Source: Chitinophagaceae bacterium (GTDB lineage Bacteria; Bacteroidota; Bacteroidia; Chitinophagales; Chitinophagaceae). From it: 64,000 nucleotides of DNA. The position numbers and the translations under genes are program-made. This document shows positions 18,559 through 27,698 of this stretch, piece after piece; within the stretch, counting starts at the first letter, position 1, and each line of letters starts with the position of its first letter. Location: NCBI GenBank assembly GCA_014879565.1, contig JACSRW010000042.1, positions 1 to 64,000 on the forward strand, in the 5' to 3' direction. The notes beneath the pieces are model-generated. The model had not been told where the DNA came from, made no database searches, and saw nothing but the letters and a program-made list of their open reading frames with translations.

Positions 18559-20979
18559 ATGTATAGAGTTATCCTGCCTCTGGCATTATTCCTGACATCC
18601 TCCATTGCGGCACAAACCGGTCTGGCCCCGCTCAGCGTGGAAAAAATCATGCGTGATCCAAAATGGATTGGCAGCTCGCCATCCGGCGCTTTCTGGAGCC
18701 GTGACGGGAAAAAGCTCTGGTTTCTCTGGAATCCCGAAAAGGAGATATCCGATTCCCTTTATTATATCAGCTTGCCCGGTAAAATACCGGTTAAAGCAAC
18801 AGCCGCAGAAAAAACAGCCCTGCAGGATGAAGGCGGATATGTGTATAATCACAAAAGAACAGCAGCCGTATACGCCAGCAAAGGTGATATTTACTGGACG
18901 GAATTAAAAAGCGGCCGGATTCAAAAAATAACTTCTACCACCGGGCAGGAATCCAATCCCCTTTTCAGTTTCTCAGGCAATAAAATCGTTTATACAAGGG
19001 AGTCAAATCTCTATGCCTGGGATATCAGCAGCGGGTTGACAGAGCAACTTACCAATATTAAAACAGGTGAAAGCAGTGCTGCACCGTCTTCCGGCAGCGG
19101 CAGAGCGGGTTTTACAAGCGCTGTTTCTGCCACAGCGGGTAATAATCCGCAGGAGCAATGGTTGCAAAAAGATCAGCTTGCCTGGTTCCAGGTATTGCGC
19201 GAGCGAAAAGAAAAAAAGGAAAAAGCCGAAGCCTATACCCGCTCTCTGCCTAAAGAAAAAGAAATGCGGAGTTTTCCTTTTGAGGGAAGGAATATACAGG
19301 GACTGTCCATCAGTCCTGATGGAAGATTTATACACTTTCGCGTCTTCCGCCCGGTCAGTTCCGGGAAATCCACGATAGTACCCAGTTATGTAACGGAAAC
19401 CGGATTTACCACGGATATCACTGCCCGGTCAAAAGTGGGCGGACCCCAGGCCGGCTCAGAACTGTATATCTACGACCGGGACCGTGACAGCCTGTATACG
19501 CTGAAACCGGATTCCATACCGGGTATCCGCGACCTGCCGGATTATGTAAAAGATTATCCAAAAACAGCAGAGGAAAAAAGCAAAAAGCCTGTTAACCGGG
19601 GAATCAGTTTTGGAAATGTCAGCTGGTCGCCGACTGGCCTTTATGCCATACTGGAAGTAAGATCCCTGGATAATAAAGACCGCTGGCTGATGCGTTTTGA
19701 CACGACCGGAGGGCGTTTTTCCTTACTGGACAGGCAACGGGACGAAGCCTGGATCGGGGGACCTGGTATTGGCGGTTTCCGGGATGTCAGTGGCTGGGTG
19801 GATGAGCACCGGTTCTGGTTCCGTTCGGAAAAAACGGGCTATTCCCATCTTTATCTTACCGATATGCGAACCGGTGAAACCCGGGCACTTTCCAGTGGCA
19901 ACTATGAAGTGCAGAGCGCACAACTTTCCCTGGATAAAAAGTTCTTTTATCTCAGCACCAATGAAGTCCATCCCGGCGAGCAGCATTTTTACCGGTTACG
20001 TATAAGCGACGGCCAGAAAGAGCAACTTACCCGCGGCACGGGCGCACACCAGGTCAGTCTTTCACCCGATGAAAAAACACTGGCTATTCTATACTCCACC
20101 CCAACCCGGCCCTGGGAACTGTATCTCCAGGATAACAAGGCGGGGGCCCTTCCTGAACAAATTACTTTCCGGGGAAGAAGCGATGAATTCAATTCCTATC
20201 CCTGGCGGGAACCGGAACTGATCCGCTTCACCGCCCGTGACGGGGCCGGCGTATATGCCCGTTTGTATAAGCCGGACAAACCGCATCCCGGTAAACCAGC
20301 CGTATTATTTGTTCATGGAGCCGGATACCTGCAAAATGCCCACAAATGGTGGAGCAGTTATTTCCGGGAATTTATGTTCAATAATCTGCTGGCGGAAAAT
20401 GGTTATTATGTGATGGATATAGATTACAGGGGCAGTGCCGGGTACGGACGCGACTGGCGTACCGGCATTTACCGGCATATGGGTGGAAAAGACCTCACAG
20501 ATCATGTGGATGCCGTGCAATACCTCGTAAAAGAGTTCGGGGTGGATCCCTCTCGAATCGGCATTTACGGAGGATCCTATGGCGGGTTTATTTCCCTGAT
20601 GGCCCTCTTCACCGAACCGGATGTGTTTGCGGCCGGGGCTGCATTACGACCGGTTACCGACTGGGCCAACTACAATCATGGTTATACCTCCAATATCCTG
20701 AATGAACCATTTACCGACAGCATCGCATACAGGCGCAGTTCCCCCTTGTATTTTGCTGAAGGACTGAAAGGGCATCTCCTGATCTGCCACGGTATGGTGG
20801 ATGTGAATGTGCATTACCAGGATGCGGTGAAACTGGCTCAGCGACTGATCGAACTGGGAAAAGATAATTGGGAACTGGCTTCCTATCCCCTGGAAGATCA
20901 TGGTTTCGTTGAGCCCAGCAGCTGGACTGACGAGTACAAACGGATCTTTAAACTTTTTGAAAGGGTTTTAAAAAGATAA
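18559..20979 (+). CDS. S9 prolyl oligopeptidase / DPP4-like peptidase
   Basis: An exported serine peptidase of 806 residues with a signal peptide (MYRVILPLALFLTSSIAAQ). The N-terminal half reads as a beta-propeller with WSPTG and SPDGR blades (DPPIV_N type). The C-terminal alpha/beta-hydrolase domain has Ser673 in GIYGGSYGGF, Asp748 in HGMVDVNVHYQDA and His781 in LEDHGF. Members trim dipeptides from peptides, often after proline. The ATG at 18559 is preferred over a TTG at 18520, as only it begins a signal peptide. It lies 67 bases after the small lipoprotein and appears to be its own unit. Confidence 0.93.
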   Translation: MYRVILPLALFLTSSIAAQTGLAPLSVEKIMRDPKWIGSSPSGAFWSRDGKKLWFLWNPEKEISDSLYYISLPGKIPVKATAAEKTALQDEGGYVYNHKRTAAVYASKGDIYWTELKSGRIQKITSTTGQESNPLFSFSGNKIVYTRESNLYAWDISSGLTEQLTNIKTGESSAAPSSGSGRAGFTSAVSATAGNNPQEQWLQKDQLAWFQVLRERKEKKEKAEAYTRSLPKEKEMRSFPFEGRNIQGLSISPDGRFIHFRVFRPVSSGKSTIVPSYVTETGFTTDITARSKVGGPQAGSELYIYDRDRDSLYTLKPDSIPGIRDLPDYVKDYPKTAEEKSKKPVNRGISFGNVSWSPTGLYAILEVRSLDNKDRWLMRFDTTGGRFSLLDRQRDEAWIGGPGIGGFRDVSGWVDEHRFWFRSEKTGYSHLYLTDMRTGETRALSSGNYEVQSAQLSLDKKFFYLSTNEVHPGEQHFYRLRISDGQKEQLTRGTGAHQVSLSPDEKTLAILYSTPTRPWELYLQDNKAGALPEQITFRGRSDEFNSYPWREPELIRFTARDGAGVYARLYKPDKPHPGKPAVLFVHGAGYLQNAHKWWSSYFREFMFNNLLAENGYYVMDIDYRGSAGYGRDWRTGIYRHMGGKDLTDHVDAVQYLVKEFGVDPSRIGIYGGSYGGFISLMALFTEPDVFAAGAALRPVTDWANYNHGYTSNILNEPFTDSIAYRRSSPLYFAEGLKGHLLICHGMVDVNVHYQDAVKLAQRLIELGKDNWELASYPLEDHGFVEPSSWTDEYKRIFKLFERVLKR

Positions 20980-21021
20980 CAGCCTAATTTACCGGCCATT
21001 ATGATGTAATTCCAAAGTTCC

Positions 21022-21029
21022 TATATTTG
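21022..21029 (+). promoter_or_regulatory. -7 promoter element for accD
   Basis: TATATTTG is an exact TAnnTTTG match ending 18 bases before the accD ATG. It contains an in-frame TTG at 21027 that is therefore unlikely to be a start codon. Confidence 0.6.
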
Positions 21030-21047
21030 TACACTCAAGATTTGGTT

Positions 21048-21962
21048 ATGGCGAAACACTTTGAAGATTTTGATGCAAACCTGGCTGGTGACGATGAGAA
21101 GACCGAAGAAGTAAAGACCAGCTGGTTCAAACGTATAAAAAAAGGAATTAATACTAAAACCTCAGAAAAAAAGGAAACCCCGGAAGGACTTTGGGTAAAA
21201 TGCCCGGATTGCAGTTTTATCTGTACGGTTAATGAACTGAAAGAAAATCTTTACGTCTGCCCCAAGTGCAATTATCATCATCGCATTAACAGTCACGAAT
21301 ATTACGAAATCATTTTTGACAATGGTGAATACCAGGAGTTATTCGCCAATATCCGGAGCAAGGACTTTCTGGAATTCACCGACCTGAAGCCCTACAAAAA
21401 AAGGCTGGATGAAATCTGGAATAAAACGGATTTGACAGATTCCATGCGGGTGGCTGTGGGTAAGGTTGGCGGGGAAGAACTGGTGATTGCCTGTATGGAC
21501 TTTGAATTTATTGGCGGGTCGCTGGGCAGTGTAATGGGCGAGAAATTTTCCCGGGCCGTGGATTACTGCCTGGAGCACCGGCTGCCCTATATGGTTATCA
21601 GTAAAAGCGGCGGTGCCCGGATGATGGAAAGTGCGTTTTCCCTTATGCAGCTGGCGAAGACCAGCGGAAAACTTTCGCAGCTGAGTGATGCACAGCTCCC
21701 TTATATCTCCATGCTTACCGACCCCACTTTCGGGGGGATTTCCGCTTCTTTCGGCATGCTGGGCGACCTGAATATAGCGGAACCCGGCGCATTAATCGGT
21801 TTTGCCGGCCCGCGTGTTATCAAGGAGACCATTAAAAAAGACCTGCCGGAAGGTTTTCAGCGCAGTGAATTTATCCTGGAACACGGTTTTCTGGATTTTA
21901 TTGTACCCCGGAAAGAACTCAAAACAAAATTACATTCTGTACTCCGGCTTTTTAAAAACTGA
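21048..21962 (+). CDS. accD: Acetyl-CoA carboxylase carboxyltransferase subunit beta
   Basis: Part of the carboxyltransferase that moves CO2 from biotin to acetyl-CoA, making malonyl-CoA for fatty acid synthesis. The 304-residue protein has the N-terminal zinc ribbon (CPDCSFIC... then CPKCNYHH) and the crotonase-fold core (SKSGGARMMESAFSLMQLAK, TDPTFGGISASFGMLGD, GFAGPRVI). The ATG at 21048 (MAKHFEDFDANL) is chosen because the upstream TTG falls inside the promoter. The acidic/basic N-terminal extension before the zinc ribbon is about 50 residues. smpB follows after 60 bases. Confidence 0.96.
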   Translation: MAKHFEDFDANLAGDDEKTEEVKTSWFKRIKKGINTKTSEKKETPEGLWVKCPDCSFICTVNELKENLYVCPKCNYHHRINSHEYYEIIFDNGEYQELFANIRSKDFLEFTDLKPYKKRLDEIWNKTDLTDSMRVAVGKVGGEELVIACMDFEFIGGSLGSVMGEKFSRAVDYCLEHRLPYMVISKSGGARMMESAFSLMQLAKTSGKLSQLSDAQLPYISMLTDPTFGGISASFGMLGDLNIAEPGALIGFAGPRVIKETIKKDLPEGFQRSEFILEHGFLDFIVPRKELKTKLHSVLRLFKN

Positions 21963-22022
21963 GCGGACCATCCGCCCGAAGTCAGGTGGTAAAGGGCATT
22001 TGTGCCATTTACTGATTTTCCC

Positions 22023-22460
22023 ATGGCAGAACTGAAGAACAGGCAGGCTTACCACGATTATTTCATCGATGCGAAATACGATGCCGGGCTGGTATTGCTG
22101 GGAACCGAAGTAAAATCGCTTCGGGCCGGCAGGGCCAGTTTTAATGACAGCTATTGCCTGGTGGACAAGGGTGAAATCTGGGTAAAATCCCTGCACATTG
22201 CGGAATACTCACATGGTACCATCAATAACCACGATCCCCTGCGCGACCGTAAATTGCTCCTGGAGAAAAGGGAAATCCGGAAAATACAGGGCAAGCTGAA
22301 GGAAAAAGGATATACACTCATCCCCCTCCGTATTTATTTTTCAGATAAGAACCTTGCCAAAATGGAAATAGGTCTGGCCAGAGGCAAAAAACTGCATGAT
22401 AAACGAGATACCCTGCGTCAGAAAGACGCGGAAAGGGAAATGAAACGTTTTCTTAAATAA
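22023..22460 (+). CDS. smpB: SsrA-binding protein
   Basis: Binds tmRNA and brings it to stalled ribosomes for trans-translation. The 145-residue protein has the family's oligonucleotide-binding barrel: YHDYFIDAKYDAGLVLLGTE at the start, VKSLRAGRASFNDSY, then KLHDKRDTLRQKDAEREMKR, the basic C-terminal tail that enters the ribosomal decoding site. An upstream GTG at 22002 would add only seven unsupported residues, so the ATG at 22023 is used. The tmRNA gene itself is not in this window. Confidence 0.95.
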   Translation: MAELKNRQAYHDYFIDAKYDAGLVLLGTEVKSLRAGRASFNDSYCLVDKGEIWVKSLHIAEYSHGTINNHDPLRDRKLLLEKREIRKIQGKLKEKGYTLIPLRIYFSDKNLAKMEIGLARGKKLHDKRDTLRQKDAEREMKRFLK

Positions 22461-22514
22461 GGTGTGAAAAACTTTCCGTTGCCGGGGCACGGCTTTTGCC
22501 GAACTTTCAGGACT

Positions 22515-23444
22515 ATGCGGAAATACCTGTTTATCTGCTTACTGGCCGTTTCTCTGCCGGCTGCTTCCCAGACAGTTTTCGGTTACTGGTACGGGTATGC
22601 GAATGTAAAAACAAGCGGCTCCTCCAGTAATTACCTGGTGGAAATGATCCTCCAGGAAGAAAAGAACTATGTAAAGGGAATTCTCAATTATTACTTTAAG
22701 AATATATACCGAAGCCTGAATGTAAAAGGCAGCTATAACCCGCAGACAAGGCAGCTTATTCTTTATGATATACCGGTTGTCTATTACGGTTCCACCGGCC
22801 CTTTTGAGGTAGATTGTACTATGGATATGAACGGCACCCTGCGGGTGGCCCAGGCCCGCTCTACCCTGACCGGCTCCTTTGTAGCCCGGCCGGATTATAA
22901 ATATACCTGCACGGATATCGGTTTCAGTCTTACCCTCAACGCGGATATCAGTAAGAAAGATTCCGTACTGAAAGCCATCAGTGCCTATAAGGAAGAATAC
23001 CAGGTCTGGCGCCCCTCGGAAGAAGACACAGTGGTGGCGGCCAAAGTAATACCCCGCAAAGTGGTAAATTATGTGATTGAAAAAGAGTATACCGAACGGG
23101 AAAATGAAGTGACCACCGAACTGGAAGTGGAATCAGATTCCCTGCGGGTAGATGTTTTTGACAACGGGGAAATTGACGGAGATATCATCTCCCTTTTTTA
23201 CAATGATAAACTGATCCTGTTTAATCAGAAACTGACCCATAAATCCATCCGGATAGACCTGGTGCTTGACAGTACCCAGCAAGAGGGAAATAAAATCACC
23301 CTGTTTGCGGAGAATCTCGGACTGATACCTCCCAATACAGCTCTGGTCAGGATCAGGGATGGTAAAAAAACCTATGATCTCCGGGTTTCAAGCAACCTGC
23401 AGAAAAATGCGACCATCCGTCTGCGGAAAAAAAATACTCCCTGA
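22515..23444 (+). CDS. Unrecognised exported protein
   Basis: A 309-residue protein with a signal peptide (MRKYLFICLLAVSLPAASQ) and no lipobox cysteine. The first half of the mature protein (FGYWYGYANV, VKGILNYYFKN) looks like a beta-sheet domain. The second half has an Asp/Glu-rich stretch (TEREN to VESDSLRV) followed by IDGDIISLFYND and ITLFAENLGLIPPNTA, which resembles a C2-like or beta-sandwich fold. I do not recognise the family. Its last codons overlap the terminator hairpin of the convergent parC gene. The start at 22515 is the first one giving a signal peptide. Confidence 0.72.
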   Translation: MRKYLFICLLAVSLPAASQTVFGYWYGYANVKTSGSSSNYLVEMILQEEKNYVKGILNYYFKNIYRSLNVKGSYNPQTRQLILYDIPVVYYGSTGPFEVDCTMDMNGTLRVAQARSTLTGSFVARPDYKYTCTDIGFSLTLNADISKKDSVLKAISAYKEEYQVWRPSEEDTVVAAKVIPRKVVNYVIEKEYTERENEVTTELEVESDSLRVDVFDNGEIDGDIISLFYNDKLILFNQKLTHKSIRIDLVLDSTQQEGNKITLFAENLGLIPPNTALVRIRDGKKTYDLRVSSNLQKNATIRLRKKNTP

Positions 23445-23465
23445 CAGGCATTCTGTGAGGGAGTA
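23427..23465 (-). terminator. Terminator of the parE-parC cluster, overlapping the neighbour's 3' end
   Basis: The stem is 23435-23442 with 23458-23465, continued by 23444-23447 with 23453-23456 after a single G-G mismatch. On the minus strand it is followed by eight T residues (23427-23434). It overlaps the last codons and stop of the convergent exported-protein gene. Confidence 0.75.
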
Positions 23466-23484
23466 ATAAATCGTTATGCCGCTA

Positions 23485-25998
23485 TCAGAATAACTCAGGC
23501 TGGTTGTCCTCTTCTTTTGGTTTCACCCATTCCATTTCTGTGGACTTACTGTAATCGGCAAGTTTGGTACCGACAGTTTTCCAGCCGGTCACTTCCGCCA
23601 TTTTGGTAATTTTCAGCTTACCCTTACGGATCTGCGCCCCCCGCCCCTGTTGCATGGCCAGTATTGGCTCTTCCTGCGTAGTGACGGCCTCCACATAATT
23701 CCCGTCGCCTTCTTTAATAAAAAGGAATCTGTTTTTAAGGGTAGTCGTTTCAATCCGGAATCGTTTCACCATAAATTGTTTCTTTTCCAGATCGGCATAA
23801 ACGGCCGTCAGGATTTTATCCGGGCTGAACTTTTCAATGAGTATAATTTTTTCCGCATCAATCTTTTGTGTGAGCTCCTGGTCCGTTATTTCATAATACC
23901 CGTCTCTGCCTATGACAAGAATCCTGTCATCGGGCTCAAACACGCCGAGATACATTCCTTTTTCGTCCGTATTCAACCGGCCAAACTGATCGTCGTACCA
24001 GAGTTTCCTTCCGGCCAGCGTGGAACGGCCGGCTTCCTTAAATTTTACGGAACGAATGGGATATTTGGTTACCTGGTTACCCATACTGTTTCGTCCCTTG
24101 ATCTCCAGTTCCTCAAAATAAAAATCAAATTCCTTGATACGGGCTGTACAGTTCCCCAACAGCACTTTCACTACTTCAGCCTCTCCGTTGGGATTCGCTG
24201 AAAAATAATGCACCCTTGACTTTTCATGTCCCTTAGTCAGGTCATATTCTTTATCCCGCGTCACCCCGGTTACATTAAACCGCTTGGCATAACTGATCCC
24301 GCTGGCCCCGTCGGCATAGATCATATTATAGGTGGTACGCTCGTCATTTTTCTGAAAAACAGCCGCATGCAGGATATCCTTTCCGATGAATATCTTATCG
24401 GAAACTTTGACCACTTTCATGATCCCTCTTTTGGCAAATACGATGATATCATCCAGGTCAGAACACTCAAAAAGCAATTCATCCTTCTTCAGCCCGGTAC
24501 CAATAAATCCTTCTGCCCTGTTTACATAGAGTTTTGTATTGGCAATCGCCACGCTTTTGGCTTCAATTACCTCAAACTGGCGGATCTCAGTCCTGCGCTC
24601 CCGGCCTTTTCCATATTTCTTCAGCAGGTTTTCGTAATAGCTGACGGCAAAATCAACAAGGTTGGCCAGATCATTTTTTACCTGCCGGATATCCGCTTCC
24701 AGTCCCCGGATCTGTTCATTCAGTTCATCTATATCCAGCCGGTAAATCCTGCGTACCGGTTTTTCAGTGAGTTTCAGGATATCTTCCCGGCTGATATCCC
24801 GCTTCAGCAGTTTTTTGAAAGGCACAAAGGCTTTGTCAATGGCCTCAATCACTTTATCCCAGGTCTCGTATTTCTTCTCCAGTTCTTTATAAATCTTTTC
24901 TTCAAAGAATATTTTCTCCAGAGAGGTATAGTGCCATTTTTCCTGCAGTTCAGCGAGCCGGATTTTCAGTTCCTGTTCCAGCAGGTCCTTGGTTTTGTCC
25001 ACCGACAGTTTCAGCAACTCCTGTACGCCCAGGAATTGCGGTTTCTGATCAACAATCACACAGGCATTGGGAGAAATAGACACTTCGCAGTCGGTAAACT
25101 TATATAAAGCATCAATCGTGATATCAGGTGAAATCCCCGCAGCCAGGTCCACCTGTATTTCCACTTCTGCCGCTGTATTATCGGTAACCTTCTTAATCTT
25201 GATTTTACCCTGATCATTGGCCTTTACAACAGACTCCATAAGCTGGGTGGTCGTTACTCCGTAAGGTACACTCCGGATAACCAGTGTTTTTTTATCCAGC
25301 TCCTCAATATGCGCCCTTACTTTTACCTTACCGCCTCTTTTACCCTGGTTATAATCTGCCACATCAATCATACCACCGGTCAGAAAATCAGGATAGAGTT
25401 CAAATTTCCGGCCGCGCAGGTATTTCACCGAAGCCTCAATCAGCTCGCAGAAATTATGCGGAAGTATTTTCGTTGAAAGTCCTACAGCAATACCATCCGC
25501 CCCATGGGCCAGCAGCAAGGGAAATTTCATGGGAAGGGTCACCGGCTCATTCTTCCTTCCGTCGTAACTGAGCTGCCATTCCGTGGTTTTGGCATTAAAA
25601 GCCACTTCCAGTGCAAACTTACTGAGACGGGCTTCAATATAACGGGCGGCGGCGGCATCATCCCCTGTGCGTACATCTCCCCAGTTTCCCTGGGTATCGA
25701 TCAGTAAATCTTTCTGGCCCATATTCACCAGGGCATCCCCGATACTGGCATCTCCATGCGGATGGTACTGCATCGCCTGCCCGATGATATTGGCCACTTT
25801 ATTAAAGCGCCCGTCATCCATTTCTTTCATCGCATGGAGAATCCTTCGTTGTACAGGTTTCAAACCGTCTTCCACGGCAGGAACGGCCCTTTCCAGGATT
25901 ACATACGATGCGTATTCCAGGAACCAGTTTTTATACTGTCCGTGAAGTCCGCTGTCGTTCAGCTGTATATCTGCTAATTTATTCTTCGCTGCACTCAT
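23485..25998 (-). CDS. parC: DNA topoisomerase IV subunit A
   Basis: The breakage-reunion subunit of topoisomerase IV, which unlinks daughter chromosomes with ParE. The 837-residue protein has the active-site Arg119-Tyr120 in AAARYIEARLS and the quinolone-region helix QYHPHGDASIGDAL (about 77-90). The breakage-reunion core contains the coiled-coil segment LEKKYETWDKVIEAIDKAF. A degenerate beta-propeller C-terminal domain follows. I call ParC and not GyrA because it shares a cluster with parE, and because no GyrA-box motif (QRRGGKG) is visible; the related QQGRGAQIRKG occurs near the end. It is the last gene of a four-gene minus-strand cluster. Confidence 0.9.
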   Translation of the reverse strand: MSAAKNKLADIQLNDSGLHGQYKNWFLEYASYVILERAVPAVEDGLKPVQRRILHAMKEMDDGRFNKVANIIGQAMQYHPHGDASIGDALVNMGQKDLLIDTQGNWGDVRTGDDAAAARYIEARLSKFALEVAFNAKTTEWQLSYDGRKNEPVTLPMKFPLLLAHGADGIAVGLSTKILPHNFCELIEASVKYLRGRKFELYPDFLTGGMIDVADYNQGKRGGKVKVRAHIEELDKKTLVIRSVPYGVTTTQLMESVVKANDQGKIKIKKVTDNTAAEVEIQVDLAAGISPDITIDALYKFTDCEVSISPNACVIVDQKPQFLGVQELLKLSVDKTKDLLEQELKIRLAELQEKWHYTSLEKIFFEEKIYKELEKKYETWDKVIEAIDKAFVPFKKLLKRDISREDILKLTEKPVRRIYRLDIDELNEQIRGLEADIRQVKNDLANLVDFAVSYYENLLKKYGKGRERRTEIRQFEVIEAKSVAIANTKLYVNRAEGFIGTGLKKDELLFECSDLDDIIVFAKRGIMKVVKVSDKIFIGKDILHAAVFQKNDERTTYNMIYADGASGISYAKRFNVTGVTRDKEYDLTKGHEKSRVHYFSANPNGEAEVVKVLLGNCTARIKEFDFYFEELEIKGRNSMGNQVTKYPIRSVKFKEAGRSTLAGRKLWYDDQFGRLNTDEKGMYLGVFEPDDRILVIGRDGYYEITDQELTQKIDAEKIILIEKFSPDKILTAVYADLEKKQFMVKRFRIETTTLKNRFLFIKEGDGNYVEAVTTQEEPILAMQQGRGAQIRKGKLKITKMAEVTGWKTVGTKLADYSKSTEMEWVKPKEEDNQPELF

Positions 25999-26057
25999 AA
26001 ATCGTCGTAAAAATTCAACTATATATTGCCATCATATTTTCGAGCCCGGGAACCGGT

Positions 26058-26909
26058 TTATTCCTGAGCGGCTTTTTCCCCGGTTTCCTGAACAGGTTCA
26101 GCCGCCGAGGGAAGTTTTACATCAAAGTCCTTCCAGGACTTACCCGCATCCCCGGTAATTTCAATTTTACCATCGGCTACCAGTTGCTTCATCCGGTGCA
26201 TCAGAAAAAGATCACCGGTTTTGATTTTCATCCGGTGAAGGGTATTACTGAGCACACGGGTTGCTTTCTGCCAGTCGGCACTGAGGTTTTTAAGGATCTC
26301 CCCGTCGAAAAAGCTTTCTTCCTTTCCGGCGATTTTTTTTCCTCCTTCCAGTATCCGCACCATGGCATTCTCTTCAGCCATCCGGCGCCATTCATCGGGA
26401 TCAATTTCAAACTCGCTGAGGGTAACCGGCCGCGCCAGTTTTTTGGCTTTGATGAATTCCCTCGGTTGTATTTCATGCAGCCAGGAGGGGTAAAATATCT
26501 GCCCTTTCTCGTTGATGAAAGGAAGATTATTCAGGTACAGAACCATCACCCTGCCCTGGAATGCCCGTAATTGCGGCATGAGCCAGTAATAGCCCATCAC
26601 ATCATGCTGGTTTTGCCCCATCCATATCCATACTTCTTCTTCAGCCGTTTCGTTCAGTAATTCAATGATCCGGCTGACTGTTACACGGTCATCAATACCG
26701 GCTGTGTTATCCGCATAGGGCGAACCCTGTGATAATTCCTTCCACCAGTTAAGTCTTGCCTGCCAGCCTTCTTCTGTATCCAGCATAGCCAGGGGGCCTA
26801 CAGCAAAATCATCCCGTATCAGGAGGACTTCCCCGCGTAATGTTTCATCCAACTCTGCCACTTCCTGCATCAGCCGGACTTCGCTTTCATTAAAAACAAT
26901 ATGTATCAT
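26058..26909 (-). CDS. DUF1835/DUF3658 domain protein
   Basis: A 283-residue cytoplasmic protein. The N-terminus MIHIVFNESEVRLMQEV and the segment EVLLIRDDFAVGPL match the DUF1835 family as I know it; the later region (DEWRRMAEENAMVRIL, then a C-terminal helical part with RMKQLVADGKIEI) corresponds to DUF3658. The function is not established. The last roughly 15 residues are Ala/Glu-rich and probably disordered. It sits 3 bases after the methyltransferase stop and 59 bases before parC, within the topoisomerase IV cluster, so it is likely cotranscribed with both. Confidence 0.82.
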   Translation of the reverse strand: MIHIVFNESEVRLMQEVAELDETLRGEVLLIRDDFAVGPLAMLDTEEGWQARLNWWKELSQGSPYADNTAGIDDRVTVSRIIELLNETAEEEVWIWMGQNQHDVMGYYWLMPQLRAFQGRVMVLYLNNLPFINEKGQIFYPSWLHEIQPREFIKAKKLARPVTLSEFEIDPDEWRRMAEENAMVRILEGGKKIAGKEESFFDGEILKNLSADWQKATRVLSNTLHRMKIKTGDLFLMHRMKQLVADGKIEITGDAGKSWKDFDVKLPSAAEPVQETGEKAAQE

Positions 26910-26912
26910 ACA

Positions 26913-27698
26913 TCATTTTATTACCTGAATAGTATAATAAACACAGGTAGTCAGAAAATTCCTGAAAAATGGAATTGCCCGGATCAGGGCGAACTGCCGC
27001 CTTGCCTTCCAGCCAAATTTCCATTCATAAATCGGGTTCAGCAGGTAATGGCGGCTGTCCAGAAACCGATAGCCCTGTTCCCGGCAAATCCGTTCAAACC
27101 GCTCAATACTGATCCCGGTATCCCGTATTTCCATCATCTCTTCCACATTCTCTTCCCCCCTCCGTAAAATCCACCGGTAGAGTGCCCGGGGGAGTAAATG
27201 AATATATGGCAGCCGTGACAAGCCTGATTTGCAGATCTGCTGATGGCCGCCAAAGGGCATATACCAGGGAGGAAATCCAAAGAAAATAATTCCATCCGGC
27301 CGAAGGTATTGCTTCATCCACCCGATCAGGCGGGCCTGGTCATGGATATGCTCAATCACATCCTTGAGCAGGATAATATCAAAAGGGCCGCCAAAATCTT
27401 TTTCCACTTCTACCTGGTAAATATCCTTTACCACAAACCGGAGCCGTCCTTCCCGGATATCATCCGGCAGGTACGCATTGGCAAGTTCAATCCGCGGGGC
27501 ATCCAGTTCCACCCCCACACCTGTACAGCCCTGGTTGATAAAAGCTTTCAGCACCCCGCCTTCCCCGCATCCGATCTCCAGTACCCGCATTCCTTCCCGG
27601 ATGGCGAATTTTTCCCGGATAAAGGGAATGACATATTTCTCCGCATTCATGACCTGAATGTCAAAATATCGTTTTCTGTCGGCGTGAAACTCAAACAT
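26913..27698 (-). CDS. Class I SAM-dependent methyltransferase
   Basis: A 261-residue methyltransferase with the SAM-binding motif [10 protein letters not shown] (about 40-48), the acidic post-motif [12 protein letters not shown], and the motif III/IV region [15 protein letters not shown], a pattern seen in Methyltransf_11/23 families. The substrate is unknown. The C-terminal part ([20 protein letters not shown] and GWKARRQFA) is basic and aromatic. The ATG at 27698 overlaps the parE stop by 8 bases, implying coupling; longer open frame upstream is only parE read out of frame. Confidence 0.88.
   Translation of the reverse strand: MFEFHADRKRYFDIQVMNAEKYVIPFIREKFAIREGMRVLEIGCGEGGVLKAFINQGCTGVGVELDAPRIELANAYLPDDIREGRLRFVVKDIYQVEVEKDFGGPFDIILLKDVIEHIHDQARLIGWMKQYLRPDGIIFFGFPPWYMPFGGHQQICKSGLSRLPYIHLLPRALYRWILRRGEENVEEMMEIRDTGISIERFERICREQGYRFLDSRHYLLNPIYEWKFGWKARRQFALIRAIPFFRNFLTTCVYYTIQVIK

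Noticed and set aside
21027-21047. Upstream TTG start for accD
   Set aside because: It overlaps the -7 promoter element and would precede the likely transcription start.
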